DNA of 50,486 nt. It comes from Alphaproteobacteria bacterium (GTDB taxonomy: Bacteria; Pseudomonadota; Alphaproteobacteria; MPNO01; UBA830). Shown one piece after another: positions 9,449-18,314 of the stretch; the first letter of the stretch is position 1; every line of letters starts with the position of its first letter. The stretch is from NCBI GenBank assembly GCA_022822405.1, contig JAJEBT010000119.1, positions 1 to 50,486 of the forward strand. The letters are read 5' to 3'. The notes below the pieces were generated by a model that did no database searches, was not told the origin of the DNA, and was given only the letters and a program-made list of their open reading frames with translations. The translations under genes and the position numbers were made by a program.

Positions 9449-11044
9449 ATGGCCTACCGCAATCTGCGGGACTATCTCGACACGCTGCGCGATCGCGGCC
9501 TGCTGCAGGTGATCGACAGCCGGACCTGCAAGGACACGGAGCTGGTTCCGCTGGTCCGCCTGCAGTTCCGGGGCCTTCCGGAGGCGCAGCGCAAGGCCTT
9601 CCTGTTCACCAACGTCACCGATTCCAGAGGCCGCGATTTCGATGCCTCGGTCGCCATCGGCTCGCTCGGCGCGTCGCGGGCGATCTACGGCGCCGCGCTC
9701 GGAACCGGGCCCGACGGTATCGGCGGGAAGTGGGCCGCTGCCCACGGCAACCATCTGCCGCCCGAAGAGGTGTCCCGCGCCGAAGCGGCGGTCAAGGAGG
9801 TCGTCCTGGCCGGCGACAGCTTCGGCGCGGGGGTCGACACTTTTCCGCATCTTGTCTCGACGCCAGGCTTCGATCCGGCGCCGTTCCTCACTGGTGCGGT
9901 CTGGATAACCCGCGACCCCGAGGACGGAAGCTACAATCTCGGCATCTACAGGGGGATGGTGAAGGCGCCGGACCGCGTCGGCTGCGCGACCGATGTCTCG
10001 ACCCAGCATCTCGCCATCCACTGGGAGAAGGCGCGGGCCATGGGCCGCCCGCTGGAGGCGGCGGTGTTCATCGGCGGCCCGCCGGCGCTGATCATGGCTG
10101 CGGCAAGCAAGGCGCCCTATGGGGTCGAGGAATACGGACTGGCCGGCGCACTCAACGGCGCGCCCGTCCCGGTCGTCCGCGCCGAGACGTTCGACTGCAT
10201 GGTGCCGGCCGAGGCCGAGATCGTCATGGAGGGCGTGATCCGCACCGATATGCTCGAGCCCGAAGCGCCGTTCGGCGAGGCCAGCGGGTATCTCGGGCCG
10301 CGCAAGATGGAGAAGTTCTTCGAGGTGACCGCGATCACCCATCGCGCCTCGCCCGTGTATCAGGGCATCATCAGCGAGTTTCCGCCGAGCGAGAGCACGG
10401 TGATGCGAAAGGCGGCCTTTGACGCCATCTATCTGCGCCACCTCAGGGATGCATGCAACATCCCCTCGGTGACCGGGGTCGCGTGCCACGAACTCGCGAG
10501 CTGCAACATGATGTTCGTTATCCAGCTCGACCGGCCGGAACTCGGCCAGCCCTGGCAGGCGTTGCGCGCGGCTGCTGCCTACGATGCCTCGCTTGGCAAG
10601 ATCTTTGTCGCCGTCGACTCCGACATCGATCCCGAATCCCTCGATTCCGTGCTCTGGGCGCTGAGCTACAGCCTCCAGCCCCATCGCGATGTCGAGATCA
10701 TCCGCGGCAAGGTCCCCCGGCTCGACCCCTCGATCACCCCCTCCGACCATGCCGGCCAGTACGCCTATCCCGACGGGCAGGGCGCGTCGGCCATGCTGAT
10801 CAATGCGGTGCGCGAACATCCCTATCCGCCGGTCTCCCTGCCGCGCGAGGATTTCATGCGGGCGGCGCGGAAGCGCTGGGAGGCGCTCGGGCTGCCCGAG
10901 CTTGACCTTGCCACGCCGTGGCACGGCTATCCGTTGACGGCGTGGACCGACGAGAACGTCGAGGAAGCTGTCCTCGCGGTGACCGGGCGGTACTTCGAGA
11001 CCGGCGAGAAGCTGGCCGGCCGCCGCGCGCCGCCGACGGTGTGA
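9449..11044 (+). CDS. UbiD family decarboxylase
   Basis: A 531-residue member of the prenyl-FMN-dependent UbiD (de)carboxylase family, which adds or removes CO2 on aromatic, heteroaromatic or unsaturated acids. Recognisable blocks are the N-terminal YRNLRDYLDTL, NLGIYRGMVKAPDRVG (conserved Arg168 in the cofactor/substrate region), AEIVMEG (256-262) and PFGEASGYLGP (274-284). The catalytic acidic residues appear present. No UbiX-like prenyltransferase is encoded in the window, so the cofactor must come from elsewhere. The ATG at 9449 is 7 nt after the LigJ-like gene; the longer upstream frame is overlap only. The substrate is unknown; ubiquinone synthesis is less likely in this context. Confidence 0.85.
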   Translation: MAYRNLRDYLDTLRDRGLLQVIDSRTCKDTELVPLVRLQFRGLPEAQRKAFLFTNVTDSRGRDFDASVAIGSLGASRAIYGAALGTGPDGIGGKWAAAHGNHLPPEEVSRAEAAVKEVVLAGDSFGAGVDTFPHLVSTPGFDPAPFLTGAVWITRDPEDGSYNLGIYRGMVKAPDRVGCATDVSTQHLAIHWEKARAMGRPLEAAVFIGGPPALIMAAASKAPYGVEEYGLAGALNGAPVPVVRAETFDCMVPAEAEIVMEGVIRTDMLEPEAPFGEASGYLGPRKMEKFFEVTAITHRASPVYQGIISEFPPSESTVMRKAAFDAIYLRHLRDACNIPSVTGVACHELASCNMMFVIQLDRPELGQPWQALRAAAAYDASLGKIFVAVDSDIDPESLDSVLWALSYSLQPHRDVEIIRGKVPRLDPSITPSDHAGQYAYPDGQGASAMLINAVREHPYPPVSLPREDFMRAARKRWEALGLPELDLATPWHGYPLTAWTDENVEEAVLAVTGRYFETGEKLAGRRAPPTV

Positions 11045-11087
11045 CCGGCTTCGGCTGGGCCGACGGCAGACCGGCGGGGAAAGACGC

Positions 11088-12182
11088 ATGGACCTGTCGC
11101 TCTTCTGCTTTCCCACCTGGCGCGCCGGTTATGGCGTGACGCTGAACGAATATTACGAGGAACTTATCGATTCCGTGCGCCTCGCCGACCGTCTCGGCTG
11201 GTCGCGGGCGCTGACGACCGAACACCATTTTCACTATTACGGCGGCGCCGTGCCCAACCCGGCGCAGATGTTGACCGCGTGGGCGCGCGAGACCGGGAAC
11301 ATCCGCGTCGGCGCCGCGGTGTCGCTGATGCAGCTGAGGAATCCGCTCACGGTCGCCGAGGAGTTCGCGCTCGCGGACCAGCTCTCCGGCGGCCGCTGTG
11401 ACATGGGCATCGGCCGTGGTTTTGTCCCCCACGAGTTTGCGGCTTTCGGGGTCGAGGCGGCGGAGGCCGCGGCGCGCATTGCCGAGGGCATCGAGATCTG
11501 CGTCCGGTTCTGGAAGGGCGAGCCGTTCGCCCATGACGGCAGGTATTTCTCGTTCGGCCGGATCGAGCCGTGGCCGGCCACGGTCAACGGTTCGCTGCCG
11601 ATATGGAATGCCGCGTCACGCTCGCCGGAGAGTTTCGTCACTGCGGCTGAGAGCGGTTACCACCTGATGATGAACCAGTATCCTATGAGTTTTGAGGACT
11701 TGGAGACGCGGTTCGCGCTCTATTGCGAAACTTGGGAAAGATCGGGCCGGAGGACGGCGGATCGCAAGGCGATGGTCGCGCTGATGACACATCTTGCCGA
11801 TACCGAGGAACAGGCGATGAACGAGACAAGGGCCGCGCTCCAGGAACATGCCGGCGCGTTCCTGAAGGTTCTCGAAGGCAGGCAGTGGGATCGTGACTAC
11901 GAGGCCGACATCTCGGTGATCATGGCCATGTGCGAGGGCGACGACTGGCGCGACGTGTTCCGGCGCCGCACCCTCATCTGCACGCCCGAGCAGGCGGCCG
12001 AGCGGGTGAGCCGCTATCTGGAGCTCGGATTTACCGAAATCTCGGTGTTGCCGCGCTTCGCCGGAATCAGCCACGAGCAGGCGGCGGCGACGATCCGGCG
12101 CTTCTCCGAAGAAGTCGTGCCGATGGTGCGCGGGAATGCCGGCCCGGCAGCGGGATGCGAACGGGACGTGAAGAGACAATGA
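11088..12182 (+). CDS. LLM class flavin-dependent oxidoreductase
   Basis: A 364-residue luciferase-like monooxygenase of the bacterial bioluminescence/F420-FMN superfamily. Supporting stretches are the N-terminal strand LSLFCFPTW, GWSRALTTEHHFHYYG (a xxEHH motif typical of the flavin-site loop) and VAEEFALADQLSGGRCDMGIGRGFVPHEF. Such enzymes use reduced flavin and O2, so a flavin reductase partner is needed but none lies nearby. GGGGAAAG precedes the ATG. Its stop overlaps the next start by 4 nt (ATGA), which implies coupled translation and a shared pathway. The substrate cannot be read from sequence. Confidence 0.87.
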   Translation: MDLSLFCFPTWRAGYGVTLNEYYEELIDSVRLADRLGWSRALTTEHHFHYYGGAVPNPAQMLTAWARETGNIRVGAAVSLMQLRNPLTVAEEFALADQLSGGRCDMGIGRGFVPHEFAAFGVEAAEAAARIAEGIEICVRFWKGEPFAHDGRYFSFGRIEPWPATVNGSLPIWNAASRSPESFVTAAESGYHLMMNQYPMSFEDLETRFALYCETWERSGRRTADRKAMVALMTHLADTEEQAMNETRAALQEHAGAFLKVLEGRQWDRDYEADISVIMAMCEGDDWRDVFRRRTLICTPEQAAERVSRYLELGFTEISVLPRFAGISHEQAAATIRRFSEEVVPMVRGNAGPAAGCERDVKRQ

Positions 12183-13780
12183 CCGGCGATATCGTCATTC
12201 GCGGCGGAACGGTGATCGACGGCACCGGCAGCCCCGGCATCCGGGCCGATGTCGCCATCCGGGACGGCCGGATCGCCGCCGTCGACGGCGAGATAACGGC
12301 TGGCGGAGCGCGGGTGGTCGACGCCGGGAACCAGGTCGTCGCGCCCGGGTTCATCGACATCAAGACGCATTCCGACTGGACGCTGCCGCTCATGCCCCTT
12401 GCCGAGAGCAAGATCCGCCAGGGGGTCACCACCGAAGTCATCGGCCATTGCGGCTATTCCTGCGCGCCGGCGCTGCCTGGCAGGGTGGAGATGCTGTCGC
12501 AGTATCTGAGCCCGAGCGCGCCGTGGCTGGAATTCACGGAAACGAGCTTCGCCGGATATGTGGAAGGCTACCCCTCGACGTCGGTGAACGTGGTGATGCT
12601 GGTCGGGCACAACACGCTCAGGCTGATGACCATGGGCATGGAGGATCGCCCGCCGGAACCCGCCGAGCTTTCGCAGATGATTGGCCTCCTCGAGGAAGCG
12701 CTCGACGCCGGAGCCGCCGGACTGTCGTCGGGGCTCTTCACGGCGCCCGGATCCTATGCCGGAACCGAGGAGATGGTGGCGCTCGGACGTGTCCTCAGGG
12801 CGCGTGGCGCGCGGTATTTCACGCATCTCCGCGACGAGTCGGATTCGGTCTTCGACTCCGTCGAGGAAGCGATAGAGTTCGCGCAGCAGACGGGGGTTCA
12901 TGTCCAGATCGTGCACATCAAGCTGTCGGGCATGGACAACTGGGGCGGCGCCGAGCGGCTGCTCGATCGGCTGGAGCGGGCGCGGCGCGAGGGCGCCGCC
13001 ATCGATTGCGACCAATATCCCTATACGGCCGCCAGCAATCCTTTGCGCAACCTTTTCCCGAGCTGGCTCCAGGAGGGCGGCATTGATGCCATGCTGTCGC
13101 GCCTGGGCAACCCCGACATGCGCGCCCGGTTGAGGGAAGAGACCGCCCGCGCCGGGCTCAACAATTTCGGGCGGATACCGTCATGGGATGCCGTCCGCAT
13201 CTCGATCTCCCCCGATCAGCCGCAGTTCGCCGGGATGACGGTGGCCGGGATTGCCGCCGCGCGCGGCGTAGACCCGCTGGATGCCGCCCTTGACTATATC
13301 GTTGCCGATCGCGGCCAGACACGGGTTCTGGTGACGTCGATTTCCGAGGACGATGTCAGGACACTGATCCGCTCGCCCAGCGTGATGGTCGGGTCCGACG
13401 GCAATTCGGTTGCGCCCTACGGCATTACGGGACAGGGCAAACCGCACCCGAGGTTCTACGGCACGTTCCCGCGGATACTCGGACGGTATGTGCGCGAAGA
13501 AGGGCTCCTGCCGATCGAGACTGCGATACACAAGATGACCGGAGCCTCGGCGGCCGCGCTCGGTCTGGCCGACCGTGGCGTACTGTGCCCGGGCGCAGCT
13601 GCCGATGTGGCCGTGTTCGATCCGGAAGCCATCGGCGAGGTTGCGACCTACCAGGAGCCGCACTGTCCCGCGGTCGGCGTCAATCATGTGTTCGTGAACG
13701 GCCTCGACGTTCTCGATCGAGGAGAGCATACCGGAGCGATGCCTGGCCGCATGCTGAATGGCAATGCGCTGCACGGCTGA
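12179..13780 (+). CDS. N-acyl-D-amino-acid deacylase family amidohydrolase (Lys62 variant)
   Basis: A 533-residue amidohydrolase of the D-aminoacylase/dihydroorotase-like type. It has the small beta-sandwich start (IVIRGGTVIDGTG), the barrel with Cys91 in IGHCGYSC, His216 in YFTHLRDES, His246 in IVHIKLSG and Asp407 in VGSDGN, and the C-terminal return of the sandwich ending in VFVNG. The first His of the usual HxH metal motif is replaced: the text reads FIDIKTHSD, so Lys62 precedes His64. The tight metal site is intact, so activity is likely, but substrate choice may differ from D-aminoacylase. It is last in the cassette and convergent with the ion channel. Confidence 0.85.
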   Translation: MTGDIVIRGGTVIDGTGSPGIRADVAIRDGRIAAVDGEITAGGARVVDAGNQVVAPGFIDIKTHSDWTLPLMPLAESKIRQGVTTEVIGHCGYSCAPALPGRVEMLSQYLSPSAPWLEFTETSFAGYVEGYPSTSVNVVMLVGHNTLRLMTMGMEDRPPEPAELSQMIGLLEEALDAGAAGLSSGLFTAPGSYAGTEEMVALGRVLRARGARYFTHLRDESDSVFDSVEEAIEFAQQTGVHVQIVHIKLSGMDNWGGAERLLDRLERARREGAAIDCDQYPYTAASNPLRNLFPSWLQEGGIDAMLSRLGNPDMRARLREETARAGLNNFGRIPSWDAVRISISPDQPQFAGMTVAGIAAARGVDPLDAALDYIVADRGQTRVLVTSISEDDVRTLIRSPSVMVGSDGNSVAPYGITGQGKPHPRFYGTFPRILGRYVREEGLLPIETAIHKMTGASAAALGLADRGVLCPGAAADVAVFDPEAIGEVATYQEPHCPAVGVNHVFVNGLDVLDRGEHTGAMPGRMLNGNALHG

Positions 13781-13879
13781 ACCCGGCTCCTGCATGCCGG
13801 TTGTCCGGGTTGAGGCGTTATCCGCCCTGTTTTGCTACCTCGCCAGTTCCGTCAGGTCATGCCGTTCGACACACGGATT

Positions 13880-14752
13880 CTATTGTTCCCGCAGCAGGCT
13901 GCCGCAATGGGGGCAGCGTGGGATGGCCGGATTTTGCCCGTCGTCTGTCCGGTTCGGTGTCCCGGTACCGTTTGCTGTGGCGTGATCCGCGCGTGTTTCG
14001 TTCCGGTCCTCGCGTCCGCGACGGATCTCTTCGATGAACCCGGCCGCCAGAATGCCTGCCGGGAAGGCAGCTATACCGATGCCGACCAGCGAGATGAACG
14101 CGCCGAGCATCTTGCCCCATACCGTGATCGGAACGACGTCGCCGTAACCGACAGTGGTCAGTGTGGCGACTGTCCACCACATGGCAGCCGGAATGCTGCC
14201 GAAGGCTTCCGGCTGCGCGTGGTGCTCCACGACATACATGCCCCCTGATGCCAGAACCAGGACAAGGCAGAGGAGAAAGACAGCGGCGCCGATGATCTCG
14301 GCCTCGCTCCGGACGACGCGGTACAGCAGATTCAGGGCCGACCAGTAGCGTGTGAGTTTGAACAGCCGGAGCAGGCGGAACAGCCGCAACCATCGGAGAT
14401 CGACCGCGATGAACAGGCTCAGGAAGGCCGGGGCGATCGCGATCAGGTCGATCAGTGCAAGGGGCGATGCCATGTAGCGGAGGCGGGCACGGGCGGGGCG
14501 GCGGCCCTTCAGATCCGGGTCTTCCACGCACGCCCAGACGCGAGCCAGATATTCGATCGAGAAGATGGCGATCGAACCGGCTTCGAACCAGGCAAAGAAT
14601 GTGGCCAGTCTGGCGTGGACGGGAGCGATGGTCTCCACGATGGCCGCGATCACGTTCAGGGAAATCAGGGTTATCAGCAGTATTTCCGTAGCCCTCATGG
14701 CCGGTGTCGGCTCATGTCCGTCTTCGAGAATCCTGTAGAGATAAGCTCTCAT
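13880..14752 (-). CDS. voltage-gated-type ion transporter (potassium channel)
   Basis: A 290-residue six-helix ion channel. The sensor-like helix reads RWLRLFRLLRLFKLTRYW with regularly spaced basic residues, and the pore loop carries the K+ selectivity filter TVGYGD between the last two helices. The C-terminal tail is basic, then ends in CPHCGSLL, a single CxxC knuckle; four copies in a tetramer could bind metal. The ATG at 14752 is preferred over a TTG at 14791. It is transcribed alone, opposite to both neighbours. K+ selectivity is inferred from the filter. Confidence 0.88.
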   Translation of the reverse strand: MRAYLYRILEDGHEPTPAMRATEILLITLISLNVIAAIVETIAPVHARLATFFAWFEAGSIAIFSIEYLARVWACVEDPDLKGRRPARARLRYMASPLALIDLIAIAPAFLSLFIAVDLRWLRLFRLLRLFKLTRYWSALNLLYRVVRSEAEIIGAAVFLLCLVLVLASGGMYVVEHHAQPEAFGSIPAAMWWTVATLTTVGYGDVVPITVWGKMLGAFISLVGIGIAAFPAGILAAGFIEEIRRGREDRNETRADHATANGTGTPNRTDDGQNPAIPRCPHCGSLLREQ

Positions 14753-15117
14753 GGCTGTTGTTCCGATTGCTGGTCGTTCGCCGGACGGCAAGGGCCGACA
14801 GCCCGATGCTGCCTGGTACGCTACAGTTTGCCCGGCAATCCTGCTTTCGGAAAGCGGTCGGTGAACCAGTCTCCGACCGCCAGTCCTTCCCTCCGGCGAG
14901 GCGTCATCGGCTTTCCGACGGCGCTGCCGCCGCCCCGGCGGGTGGCGGGGCGGCCGGTCCCGATATGACGGAAGCCGGAGGGGGTATGTTGCATGCCGCT
15001 TCGGGATGGAAGATTCTGTGGCCCCCCGGGGGTGGTCCTGCGTGTCCCGTTGCCCCGTTGCGCTGGACTGGCACGGTCCCGATGCGCCGGACGGATTGAA
15101 GGGAAGCCATTTGGATC
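14753..15117. other. intergenic region between ion channel and cobW-like gene
   Basis: This 365-nt divergent intergenic region has no recognised gene. A minus-strand frame ending at 14821 reads a short basic peptide but has no family I know. An imperfect palindrome, GGTATG-TTG-CATGCC, lies near 14987-15001, and a C/G-rich inverted repeat follows. Promoters for both flanking genes are presumably here, but I see no strong -35/-10 pair. Confidence 0.4.
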
Positions 15118-16191
15118 ATGCCGGAAATGATGTCCACAATGCCCACAGTACGGAAACCGGTTCCGGTCACGGTGCTCACAGGCTTTCTCGGCAGCGGCAA
15201 GACGACCATCCTGTCGCGTCTTGTCCGTGACGCGGCCTTCGCCGATACGGCTGTCATCCTCAACGAATTCGGTGAAGTCGGGCTCGATCATCTCCTCGTC
15301 GAGACCAGCGACGAGACCGTCATCGATCTTTCCTGCGGCTGCATCTGCTGCACGATTCGCGGCGACCTCGTGGAAACGCTGACCGACCTCCGGATCCGCA
15401 GGGAACAGGGGCGGATCCGTCCGTTTGCAAGGGTGGTGCTCGAGACCACCGGCCTCGCCGATCCCGCCCCCATCGTTCACACCCTGATGCAGGAACCGTC
15501 GGTCTTCGACCATTATCGCCTGGCGGGGGTCGTTACCGTCGTCGATTCCTTGACCGCCATGCAGACGCTCGACCGGCAGCCGGAAGCGGCCAAGCAGGTT
15601 GCGCTGGCCGATACGTTGGCCATCACCAAGACGGACATGGCCGCGAGGGCGGCGGACCGCCAGTCCCTGGACATGCGGCTCCGGCAGATCAACCCGCTCG
15701 CGCGGCAGGAAATCTGCGTTCGCGGCGACATCGATCCCGGACTCGTTCTTTCGGCCGATTCCGGCTCGCCGCCGCGCGCTCTGGCAATCACGCCCGTCCC
15801 TGTCGGGAGCGGCGAGTCCGCATCCGGCGAGCTCCTCGCCCGGAATGCCGTCCACGGAAATCACGACGACGGGATCTCGACCTTCGTCGTTTCGCGCGAC
15901 GAACCGGTCAGCCATGGGGTTCTGGGGATGTTCCTGCAGATGCTCGCCGACCAGAAGGGAGAGGATCTTCTGCGGCTCAAGGGTCTGGTCGCGGTGGCTG
16001 ACGACCCGTCACGGCCGGTGGTGGTGCATGGCGTCCAGCATGTCGTGCACCCTTGGCAGAGGCTCGACCGGTGGCCCGAGAACGCCGTGCCGGCGACCTC
16101 GCTGGTCTTCATCGTGCGAGGCATCTCCCGGGACTGGGTGGAAGCGCTTCTTGACCGCGTGGCCGCCAGCGCCTACGCGGCGCTTATGTAA
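15118..16191 (+). CDS. CobW/COG0523 family GTP-binding metallochaperone
   Basis: A 357-residue G3E-family GTPase. Walker A is GFLGSGKTT (22-30), the metal-binding CxCC is CICC (75-78) within SCGCICC, the switch region contains [11 protein letters not shown], and ITKTD gives the guanine specificity motif. The C-terminal domain (from about 240) has the [29 protein letters not shown] CobW_C fold and HVVHPW. Members deliver Zn, Co, Fe or other metals to client proteins. No cobalamin genes are near, so a zinc-type (ZNG1/ZigA-like) role is as likely as a cobalt one. GAAGGGAAG precedes the ATG at 15118. Confidence 0.88.
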   Translation: MPEMMSTMPTVRKPVPVTVLTGFLGSGKTTILSRLVRDAAFADTAVILNEFGEVGLDHLLVETSDETVIDLSCGCICCTIRGDLVETLTDLRIRREQGRIRPFARVVLETTGLADPAPIVHTLMQEPSVFDHYRLAGVVTVVDSLTAMQTLDRQPEAAKQVALADTLAITKTDMAARAADRQSLDMRLRQINPLARQEICVRGDIDPGLVLSADSGSPPRALAITPVPVGSGESASGELLARNAVHGNHDDGISTFVVSRDEPVSHGVLGMFLQMLADQKGEDLLRLKGLVAVADDPSRPVVVHGVQHVVHPWQRLDRWPENAVPATSLVFIVRGISRDWVEALLDRVAASAYAALM

Positions 16192-16297
16192 GGAAGGCGT
16201 CGCCGGACAGGCGCGCGGTCGTGCGGGAACGCTTGACGGCCCGGCGGACAGGGGCGATAACCCGCCAAACTTTCCCGTTCAGGTCCCAGGAAGAATA

Positions 16298-17302
16298 ATG
16301 ATCAGCAATCGGGTGTTCTCCGGCGTGCAGCCTACGGGAAGCCTTCATCTCGGCAACTACCTCGGTGCGATACGCAATTTTGTCGACCTGCAGTCGGACT
16401 ACGAGTGCATCTATTGCGTCGTCGACCTGCATGCGCTGACGCAGTGGCAGGATCCGGCCGAACTCGCAAACAACACGCGCGAGGTTGCGGCAGCCTTCAT
16501 CGCGGCCGGCATAGACCCGGAAACGAGCATCATCTTCAACCAGAGCCGGGTTGCAGCCCATACCCAGGTCGCCTGGATCTTCAGCTGCGTCGCGCGGATG
16601 GGATGGCTCAACCGGATGACGCAGTTCAAGGAGAAGGCCGGCAAGCATCGCGAGAACGCATCGACAGGCCTGTTCACCTATCCGAACCTGATGGCCGCCG
16701 ACATCCTTGCCTATCTGGCAACCCATGTGCCGGTCGGCGAGGATCAGAAACAGCACCTCGAGCTCACGCGCGACATCGCGCAGAAGTTCAATCACGATTT
16801 CGGGGTCGAGTTCTTCCCCCTCGTCGAGCCGCTGATTTTCGGTGAGGCCACGAGGGTCATGAGCCTTCGCGACGGCAGCAGCAAGATGTCGAAATCCGAC
16901 CCGTCCGAACAGTCCCGGATCAACTTCACCGATTCCGCCGACGAGATCGCGAGAAAGGTCCGCCGCGCGACGACGGACCCCGAGCCTCTGCCTTCGGAAC
17001 CCGCCGGTCTCGCTGGCCGCAACGAGGCTGCGAATCTCGTGGGCATCTATGCGGCGCTCGCCCGCGTGACGGTGGCTGACGTGCTTGCCGAATTCGGCGG
17101 GCGCGGCTTTGCGGAGTTCAAGCCTGCGCTATCGGACCTCCTGGTCGAAAAGCTCGTGCCGATCTCGGACCAGATGCGACGCCTGATGGACGATCCGAGC
17201 CACATTGATGCTATTCTTGCGCAAGGGGCCGACCGCGCGGCCGCGGTTGCCGATCCCGTCAGGGATCGGGTCTACGAGATTGTCGGCCTGATTCCGGCCT
17301 GA
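16298..17302 (+). CDS. trpS: tryptophanyl-tRNA synthetase
   Basis: Class I aminoacyl-tRNA synthetase that charges tRNA-Trp in the cytoplasm; 334 residues, normal for bacterial TrpRS. The HIGH-type motif is HLGN (17-20) in [11 protein letters not shown], the KMSKS loop is intact at 196-200, and the region [17 protein letters not shown] is characteristic of the family. The ATG at 16298 begins the standard N-terminus; the long upstream frame overlaps cobW and is not coding. It lies 106 nt after the CobW gene and 91 nt before the permease gene. Confidence 0.97.
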   Translation: MISNRVFSGVQPTGSLHLGNYLGAIRNFVDLQSDYECIYCVVDLHALTQWQDPAELANNTREVAAAFIAAGIDPETSIIFNQSRVAAHTQVAWIFSCVARMGWLNRMTQFKEKAGKHRENASTGLFTYPNLMAADILAYLATHVPVGEDQKQHLELTRDIAQKFNHDFGVEFFPLVEPLIFGEATRVMSLRDGSSKMSKSDPSEQSRINFTDSADEIARKVRRATTDPEPLPSEPAGLAGRNEAANLVGIYAALARVTVADVLAEFGGRGFAEFKPALSDLLVEKLVPISDQMRRLMDDPSHIDAILAQGADRAAAVADPVRDRVYEIVGLIPA

Positions 17303-17393
17303 TCGGGTTGCCGGCGGCGACGGTGTTGATGTCGCTTCGAACGTAATGACGAAGGCATAGAAGCTGCGGCTTGGCGCAGCATCGGACCTGCCC

Positions 17394-18314
17394 ATGCAAA
17401 TATACCTGCCGATTGCCGAGATCTCGCTGGATGCGCTGATGCTGCTGGGGCTTGGCGGCGCAGTCGGCCTCCTTTCGGGCATGTTCGGCGTCGGCGGCGG
17501 CTTTCTCATGACGCCGCTGCTCATCTTCATCGGCGTGCCGCCGGCCGTGGCCGTTGGCACCGAGGCCAACCAGGTGGTGGCTGCGTCCGTGTCGGGTGCG
17601 CTTGCCCACTGGCGCCGCGGCAACGTTGATGTCCGCATGGGCCTGGTGCTGCTTGCCGGCGGCCTTCTCGGATCCGCGTTCGGCGTCTGGCTGTTCACGT
17701 TCCTCCGCGGCATCGGCCAGATCGATTTCGTGATCGAGATCGCATATGTCGTCTTTCTCGGCATCATTGGTTCGCTGATGGTCGTCGAGAGCGTGCGGGC
17801 ATGGTTCCGCAGCCGCAACCCGGCGGCGCCGCGCCGGAAGCTGCACTATCACACCTGGGCGCACGGGCTTCCGTTCAAGATGCGGTTCAGGCGCTCCAAG
17901 CTCTACATCAGCGCCCTGCTGCCGTTCGGCGTCGGCGTGTTCGTCGGCATTCTCGCTGCGATCATGGGCGTTGGCGGAGGGTTCGTCATGGTGCCGGCGA
18001 TGATCTATCTGCTCGGCATGCCGACGGCCGTGGTGGTCGGAACGTCGCTCTTCCAGATCGTGTTCGTGACCGCCAACGTGACCTTTCTCCAGGCCGTCAA
18101 CAACCAGACCGTGGACATCGTTCTCGCGCTGCTGCTGATCATCGGGAGCGTTATCGGCGCCCAGCTTGGCGCTCGCCTCGGCGGCCGGCTGCGCGGCGAG
18201 GAGATGCGCGCCGCCCTCGGCCTGATCGTGCTTGCCGTCTGCGTGCGGGTTGCGTGGGGCCTGATCGCGACACCCGATGACGTGTTCTCGCTGGGCTCGG
18301 GGGCGGTCCATTGA
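17394..18314 (+). CDS. TauE/SafE family sulfite-exporter-like permease
   Basis: A 306-residue inner-membrane protein with eight to nine helices and the duplicated TauE/SafE signature: GMFGVGGGFLMTPLL (about 30-44) and, in the second half, AAIMGVGGGFVMVPAMI. Family members export sulfite, sulfoacetate or other organic sulfur anions. It overlaps the next gene by 4 nt; TauE-type permeases paired with TIGR02186 proteins are a recurrent alphaproteobacterial arrangement, which suggests the two act together. No strong ribosome site precedes the ATG at 17394. Confidence 0.88.
   Translation: MQIYLPIAEISLDALMLLGLGGAVGLLSGMFGVGGGFLMTPLLIFIGVPPAVAVGTEANQVVAASVSGALAHWRRGNVDVRMGLVLLAGGLLGSAFGVWLFTFLRGIGQIDFVIEIAYVVFLGIIGSLMVVESVRAWFRSRNPAAPRRKLHYHTWAHGLPFKMRFRRSKLYISALLPFGVGVFVGILAAIMGVGGGFVMVPAMIYLLGMPTAVVVGTSLFQIVFVTANVTFLQAVNNQTVDIVLALLLIIGSVIGAQLGARLGGRLRGEEMRAALGLIVLAVCVRVAWGLIATPDDVFSLGSGAVH

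Noticed and set aside
14821..14904. A short minus-strand peptide with VGDWFTDRFPKAGLPGKL at its end as a possible small gene
   Set aside because: No ribosome site, no known family, and it lies in a Pro/Arg-rich open frame typical of non-coding GC-rich DNA.
14987..15001. An imperfect palindrome GGTATG-TTG-CATGCC as a possible Zur operator for the CobW-like gene
   Set aside because: It matches the alphaproteobacterial Zur consensus poorly and one arm has a mismatch. Without other Zur-type sites I would not call it.
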